The translations under genes were made by a program, and so were the position numbers. From Ananas comosus (Eukaryota; Streptophyta; Magnoliopsida; Poales; Bromeliaceae): a DNA stretch of 64,000 nt. Location of the stretch: the NCBI RefSeq assembly GCF_001540865.1, contig NC_033625.1:7432806-7496805 (forward strand), read 5' to 3'. This document shows, one piece after another, positions 59,401 through 64,000 of this stretch (positions are counted from its first letter, which is position 1; every line of letters starts with the position of its first letter). The notes under the pieces were generated by a model. The model did not search any database, was not told the origin of the DNA, and saw only the letters and a program-made list of their open reading frames with translations.

Positions 59401-62400
59401 GAAAAAAAAAAGCGTAAGCATCGCCTGCCTGGAAATATTTTGACTGATTTGCGTGTTTTTAAAACTAAAAGGCACAATCTAGCTATGACTATGGCCTGTT
59501 TAGTAGCTTAAAATAATAGTTGCATAACTTACCTGCTATATATAATATCAAGAAATAGGAGAAGAGGTACAGGAACACACATGGATATTTAAAGTGTACT
59601 CACTCTGGGTCCTCTACTGTTATATGTTACTCTTTTTAATGGGTGTGTATTGGCTTTTTCTTTTCTTTTTTTTTTTCCTTCGAATTTCCTGCTTGAATCT
59701 GAAGCTGAAAATTGCATATTTGCCTGTGATAATATATCTACCTGCAACCTAAAAATTGGTCATTTTGGTGATTCAAGACGACTCTTTTTTTTACTTGTGA
59801 AGCTATCTAAATACAATAGGCTTCTTACTCAAAATCTTTTTCCTTTCGTTGGAGTTTTTTCTTTTTTGGCATAATTGGATCACTTTAGAATTTTTTTATG
59901 CGATTTATCTTTCTTTCTGATGTATGCCAATACTGTTCTTAAGTGTATAATTGCCTTCTACACTGTTGAGAAGTGTGTTTACTATTCATTCTAGGAGTTT
60001 AGGTCTTACGCATTTTGTTGCACTGAACACTTGATGCAAATTACATTCCTATATTATATTTATTTAATTTTGAAACAAATATGTCTGTGATGTTCTTTAT
60101 CCTCGAAAAAAATAGTATAACATATTCTTCAACCTGCTCTAATTTTCTGAAAAGCATTAGTAGTGGCAACTTGCCTTGACTTCTATGTTTTCTTTTGTGG
60201 TTCCTTTTCTGTAGATATTCATATGTGGTGGAAGGATAATATTCGGACCTGATGCTAAGTCACTGTTGATTACAATCTCCCTCGTTGTTGTCCCTGTTGT
60301 GATCTTCTGTGTATTTGTTGCGAGACATCTCCTCCACAAATTTCCTGCCTACAATGCAGGATATGCTATTCTTGTAGTCACAATTGCCTTCACTATTTTT
60401 GTAAGTGCTGTTGACCATACTTGAAATATGATTGAAAATTTGAGAGATTTCTTCTTCACAGGCCTTTGTCTTTTACTTTCTCGAGTAGTTTAAATAGGTA
60501 CTTTTGTTAGTGAAATTAATTGATAGCTGATTTTTTTCTCTGTTACCCAACTTGTTTAGACGTTATTCTAATGCAATTGCAATGAATGGTTGTTTCTTCC
60601 CATTTTCTTTTCCCCATGTTATTAGTAACTCATATGGAGGTTACAGTGTGAAGCATGTTATTCTAATGCTATTTAAGAAGGCAATTCTATTTTAATTCCT
60701 TCTGATTATGATCCATAATTTCTACCAACTGTTGTATTTTGTTATCAAATCTAGTTGTACTCTACGGGCTATCATTAATAATCAGTTTAGTACTGAACCA
60801 TCGATCAGTGGATTAGTCTACAATCTGCATTTTCCGTTCTTAGAACTAATGGTTCATGATGCTTGTTAGTGGCTTTAGTCATTTTTCTCCCTTTTTTTTT
60901 CCTTTTTTTCTCGAATCCTACATACACATTCATGTATTTATGTGCTCTGATTATGTCTTGCTAGACACTTGCTATGTTTTCACTCACAAATTCATTATAC
61001 TCAACATATATACCATTGCATGATCAAATTAGTAACCACTGTACTTTACTTCAATCTTAAATGATCTATCATATTATTTTCTCCCAAAGTTTTTATTTAC
61101 CCACCAAAGATCATAGATTTTCTTCTCTTTTCTGTCAAACTCTGATTTCTAGGTACTATTACTCCTCTTTATTACTTCAGCTCGAGATCCGGGTATTGTA
61201 CCACGTGCTTCGCATCCGCCAGAGGAAGAATTCACTTATGATACTTCAGTGTCTCCTGACCAGATCGGCGGGAGGCATACGCCTGCGCTACATTTTCCCC
61301 GGACGAAAGAAGTAATAGTCCACGGCATGCCTGTGAAAATAAAATACTGTGAGACTTGCATGGTCTATCGTCCTCCTCGTTGTTCTCATTGCTCGATATG
61401 TAATAATTGCGTTGAACGCTTTGATCATCACTGTCCTTGGGTTGGACAATGTATTGGACAGGTTTGTTTATGCTCTAGCTATCTTCTACTTAGGGCAGTG
61501 ATATGGCAGAGTAACAATTGCTATTGATGGAGTAGGTGCAATGAATTTGGTCCACCTGTTGTATCGGCTTTGTTAATAATATTTGTTGCTCTTTCCATAT
61601 CACTGCAGCTTACTTGTTCCATGATCTATTTGTCCTGTAGATAGCTCATTTCAGTTTTGCTCTGGAAAAGTTCCAGATTTTTCATTTTCTGAATGCTTAG
61701 TCGCTTTCTTTTATAGTAGAGAAGCTATTCTATTTGCCAGACCAAATTTGTACTTTGTTGGATAACAGTAGATAATCTACAGTATATACCGCATTTCTAA
61801 CTGAACTCTATGCAGATAAAATTTGTTTTCACTGCTCTACACTGCAAGATTTGCAAGTTCTATCATCTATTAGTTGACATTGAAATCTTTTATTTGTTGG
61901 AATTGTTATATGTGTGAATCTTTCCCTTTAACTGATGATTTAAGAAAATAACTGTCTAGGTCATCCATCCTAGAGTTTTTAAACTGTCTGCTTTGTTTGA
62001 AACTAAATATATGTTCGTTAGAATACTGAACACTGTCCAATCAGGAGGATAACATCAACAAAACCAAATGGCTGAAATTATGCTACAAGTAGAAGGAATA
62101 TTATTAAGTTGGTGACTTATAAAACTACCACTTTGAGACATCACAAACTTCTTATTTGGACATAGAAGTGAAAAAAGGCTAACATGCAGGAATCCCCAAG
62201 GAATATCATGATGAAAAGAGGCAAAGAGGCGATGAGAAGTTGTATTTTAAGGAGCTAATATATGGGTTTCAATATTTCCGACTACAAAAGTTTTCTGTAT
62301 TTGTAGTTGGATTTCCTGTAACTGAACGAAGCGAAAATTCTCACTTGCTAGTACAATATTTATTTCCTCGTATCCTTAACTGTTATGGTTTTCTTCCAAC

Positions 62401-63602
62401 TGAAGTGATCACTTAATTTGGTTAAATACTTACCATTTTGAATATTTGCTTACGCAGCGCAATTACCGCTTCTTCTTCTACTTTGTTTCTTCGTCGACTC
62501 TTCTTTGCATCTATGTATTTGCAATGTGTGCTCTTTACATCAAGTTTCTCATGGATGGGGATTCAACGGTATGGAAGGCAATGAAAGAGTCGCCAGCATC
62601 AGTGGTGCTAATGATATACTGTTTCATATCTCTCTGGTTTGTTGGCGGTCTCACTGGATTTCATTTATATCTCATCTCCACCAATCAGGTATGTTCTTGT
62701 TACTTTGCAAACATGGACCATTGGATGGTTTTCTTTGCACAATCATGTATTCACATGTATTCTGCTTTAAACTCTGGTTTTCAAAAGGCACCCCTCAAAT
62801 GTGCAATTTCTCCTAAATAATGCCATTATCTATAGTTGTTAAAGTAATCATATTCGCTGCAGGAACTTAATTTTTCTAATAGAGTAGTTTTTGAAGAGGT
62901 GCTTTTCTTCACTAAATGGTTTATATTGTAAAAATGAAGTTCTAAAGGGCATAGATGGAAATTCAGTTTCGGAGGGGTATATGTAACTAGATGGGATGTT
63001 ATATCTGATTTTCTTTCAGTTTGACTCTGAAAATTATCTCATTTCCGCTACTCGAGTTTCTTTTCCTCATCGCAATCACATTATTTAGTTCCTTCTCGTG
63101 GCAAATAATTTCCTATATTTTCCAGACCACTTATGAGAACTTCCGCCGCAGAGGAGACAATGCGCCCAACGTTTACGACCGCGGCTGTCTCAACAACTTT
63201 CTAGAAGTCTTCTGCACGGAAATCAGACCTTCCAGAAACCATTTCCGAGCTTTTGTACAAGAGGAATCAGAAAGAGCTGCTTCAAGAAGACGTTCCGCAG
63301 AGATCGAAGAAGAAGATGAAGATGAGCTGCCCCGCGGCCCGCGCGCCAAAGTCGAGGACGACCTTGAGATCGGCGGCGACCTCCTGAAGATCTCGCAGCG
63401 CCGCACGGTCACCTCCTATGAAGAGGGCGAAGTTGACTTCGGCTCTGAGCTCGGTGTGGATCCTGAGGCACGGGTCCCCGTTATCAGGGGCGAGGTGGAG
63501 AGGTTCAGCTGGGGGATGAGGAGAAGTGGGAGTTGGGATATCTCACCAGAAGTGCTTCCTCCAAGCTCTTCGCTCGCGGAAACTGGGACACTGTCACAAT
63601 AG
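57641..63602 (+). CDS. DHHC-type protein S-acyltransferase (palmitoyltransferase), spliced, 413 aa
   Basis: Transfers palmitate from palmitoyl-CoA to cysteines of membrane-associated proteins. Coding exons: 57641-57679, 60215-60400, 61153-61461, 62458-62688 and 63126-63602 (stop TAG). All introns are GT-AG and fall between codons. The start gives [13 protein letters not shown], continuing in exon 2 as [13 protein letters not shown], the usual N-terminus of the Arabidopsis PAT05-PAT08-like subfamily. Membrane segments are at about residues 30-48, 62-82, 183-206 and 226-252. The DPG motif is at 87-89; the cysteine-rich domain starts KYCETC (~139-144) and contains [20 protein letters not shown]; the catalytic DHHC is at 166-169 (Cys169). 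The TTxE-type motif TTYE is at 256-259, followed by NNFLEVFC. The cytosolic tail (from ~256) is acidic and charged. All key residues are present and the length suits the family (~400-450). Likely location is the Golgi, plasma membrane or endomembranes, by family knowledge only. Confidence 0.95.
58241..58680. repeat. Perfect 220-bp tandem duplication in intron 1
   Basis: 58241-58460 and 58461-58680 read identically, each starting TCAACACCCCCCTTCACGAC. A third, truncated start (TCAACACC) follows at 58681. The unit includes GGGCTCGAGACATTTTAATA and GGATTCGAGCTCAGGACC, words seen in degraded plant LTR-retrotransposons. 58690-58920 continues with sequence ending TTTGATGCCATGTTATAAGG, also retroelement-like. 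Confidence 0.93.
59222..59338 (+). mobile_element. tRNA-derived SINE in intron 1
   Basis: It contains an RNA polymerase III A-box-like TAGCATAGTTGG (59229-59240) and, at tRNA-like spacing, a B-box-like AAGTTCGAAACC (59273-59284). An unrelated body and an A-rich tail (59320-59338) follow. This is the layout of plant SINEs. TSDs were not clearly identified. Confidence 0.7.
60401..61152 (+). other. Intron 2 of the palmitoyltransferase gene
   Basis: Donor GTAAGT, acceptor TTTCTAG. No other feature recognised; a plus-strand frame starting at 61061 runs through it into exon 3 in the wrong register. Confidence 0.88.
61462..62457 (+). other. Intron 3 of the palmitoyltransferase gene
   Basis: Donor GTTTGT directly after the DHHC exon, acceptor TACGCAG. 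No further element recognised. Confidence 0.88.
62689..63125 (+). other. Intron 4 of the palmitoyltransferase gene
   Basis: Donor GTATGT, acceptor TTTTCCAG, joining ...STNQ to TTYENFR. The open frame continuing into the intron from exon 4 and the one entering exon 5 from 63021 are intron read-through. Confidence 0.88.
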
Positions 63603-64000
63603 GAAGCACTTTAATCCAAAGCAGTTTTCTCTGTGCTTTTTTAGCCCCTTTTCCTTCTTTCTGCATTATATGTGTCTCTTTGGTTAATTTCTGTGGAGGA
63701 AGTGAAGGGATTATATTGGGAAAAGCCATGCTAATTGCTCCTCTTTTATATTGCTGTTTGTGTTATAGTTTGGTAAATGGGTTATCTTCTGATTCTTTTT
63801 GTAAAGCACTATTGCAGAATGTTTGGTATAGTGTATTTTCTATTTACTCTCCCTTTTTCTTTTTTTTTTCCTCTCTTTTTCTATCTTATTTTAGGGCATT
63901 TTGAGTGTTTTCTTGTGATTACTTTAGTAACCATGTTGTGCTTTTGCTTTTTCACTCTCGGATGAGATTCTTGGGATGAAATCTAGAGAGTTGTAGATTT
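63603..64000 (+). other. Probable 3' untranslated region of the palmitoyltransferase gene
   Basis: T-rich sequence after the stop codon with no further coding signal; frames here are shadows. The polyadenylation site cannot be fixed. No canonical AATAAA is evident, which is common in plants, and the transcript may end inside or beyond the window. Confidence 0.5.

Larger units (their letters stand above)
57680..60214 (+). other. Intron 1 of the palmitoyltransferase gene (2.5 kb)
   Basis: Donor GTAAGA after the 13th codon, acceptor TTCTGTAG. T-rich, as plant introns are. It carries a 220-bp tandem duplication, a transposon-like remnant (58690-58920), a tRNA-derived SINE and a (CT)n run at 59365-59397. 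Confidence 0.88.

Noticed and set aside
63777..63965. Additional frame downstream of the palmitoyltransferase stop
   Set aside because: T-rich 3' untranslated sequence naturally yields Phe/Leu-rich frames; there is no coding signal.

Overview
This window is nuclear DNA from a flowering plant. A spliced palmitoyltransferase gene with GT-AG introns lies at the right end, and the rest is dense in plant transposons: Mutator-like elements (MULEs), small terminal-inverted-repeat (TIR) elements, Ty3/gypsy-type solo LTRs, a TRIM and a SINE. Very GC-rich coding fragments beside AT-rich spacers suggest a monocot. Pineapple or another non-grass monocot is possible, but the species cannot be fixed from the sequence. 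There are three assembly gaps (39110-39586, 41196-41383, 45344-46266) and one isolated N at 48626.

Layout. 1-9.1 kb is AT-rich intergenic DNA with a 376-base pure A run and one GC-rich exon-like island (about 4.1-4.4 kb) that I cannot name. 9.09-22.30 kb is one giant MULE-type element. Its long imperfect TIRs enclose rearranged partial copies of themselves, a dispersed GTTGCACTATT-type motif, and two broken ORFs: a MULE transposase N-terminal piece and a plant-mobile-domain-like piece. 23.64-24.99 kb is a small relative of the same family with a perfect 9-bp target-site duplication (TSD). 25.9-28.3 kb and 28.4-35.8 kb are two TIR elements, each interrupted by a related gypsy-type solo LTR. 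The second LTR carries a 4.7-kb insert holding a chimera of host gene fragments (syntaxin, peroxisomal enoyl-CoA hydratase, ribonucleotide reductase large subunit) and a hairpin-rich 116-bp tandem array. 36.9-38.2 kb is a Harbinger-like TIR element with TAA TSDs. 39.6-42.2 kb and 50.0-52.7 kb are clusters of short elements joined end to end by CT/TA/GA microsatellites. 43.1-44.2 kb and 56.15-56.76 kb hold further MULE-like elements. 47.64-48.10 kb is a TRIM with a perfect 5-bp TSD.

The one intact-looking protein gene is a DHHC-type S-acyltransferase on the plus strand (57641-63602, five coding exons, 413 residues). The other coding sequence is fragmentary and belongs to, or was captured by, transposons. 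The most unusual features are the giant self-repeating MULE, the microsatellite-anchored clusters and the three-gene chimera.
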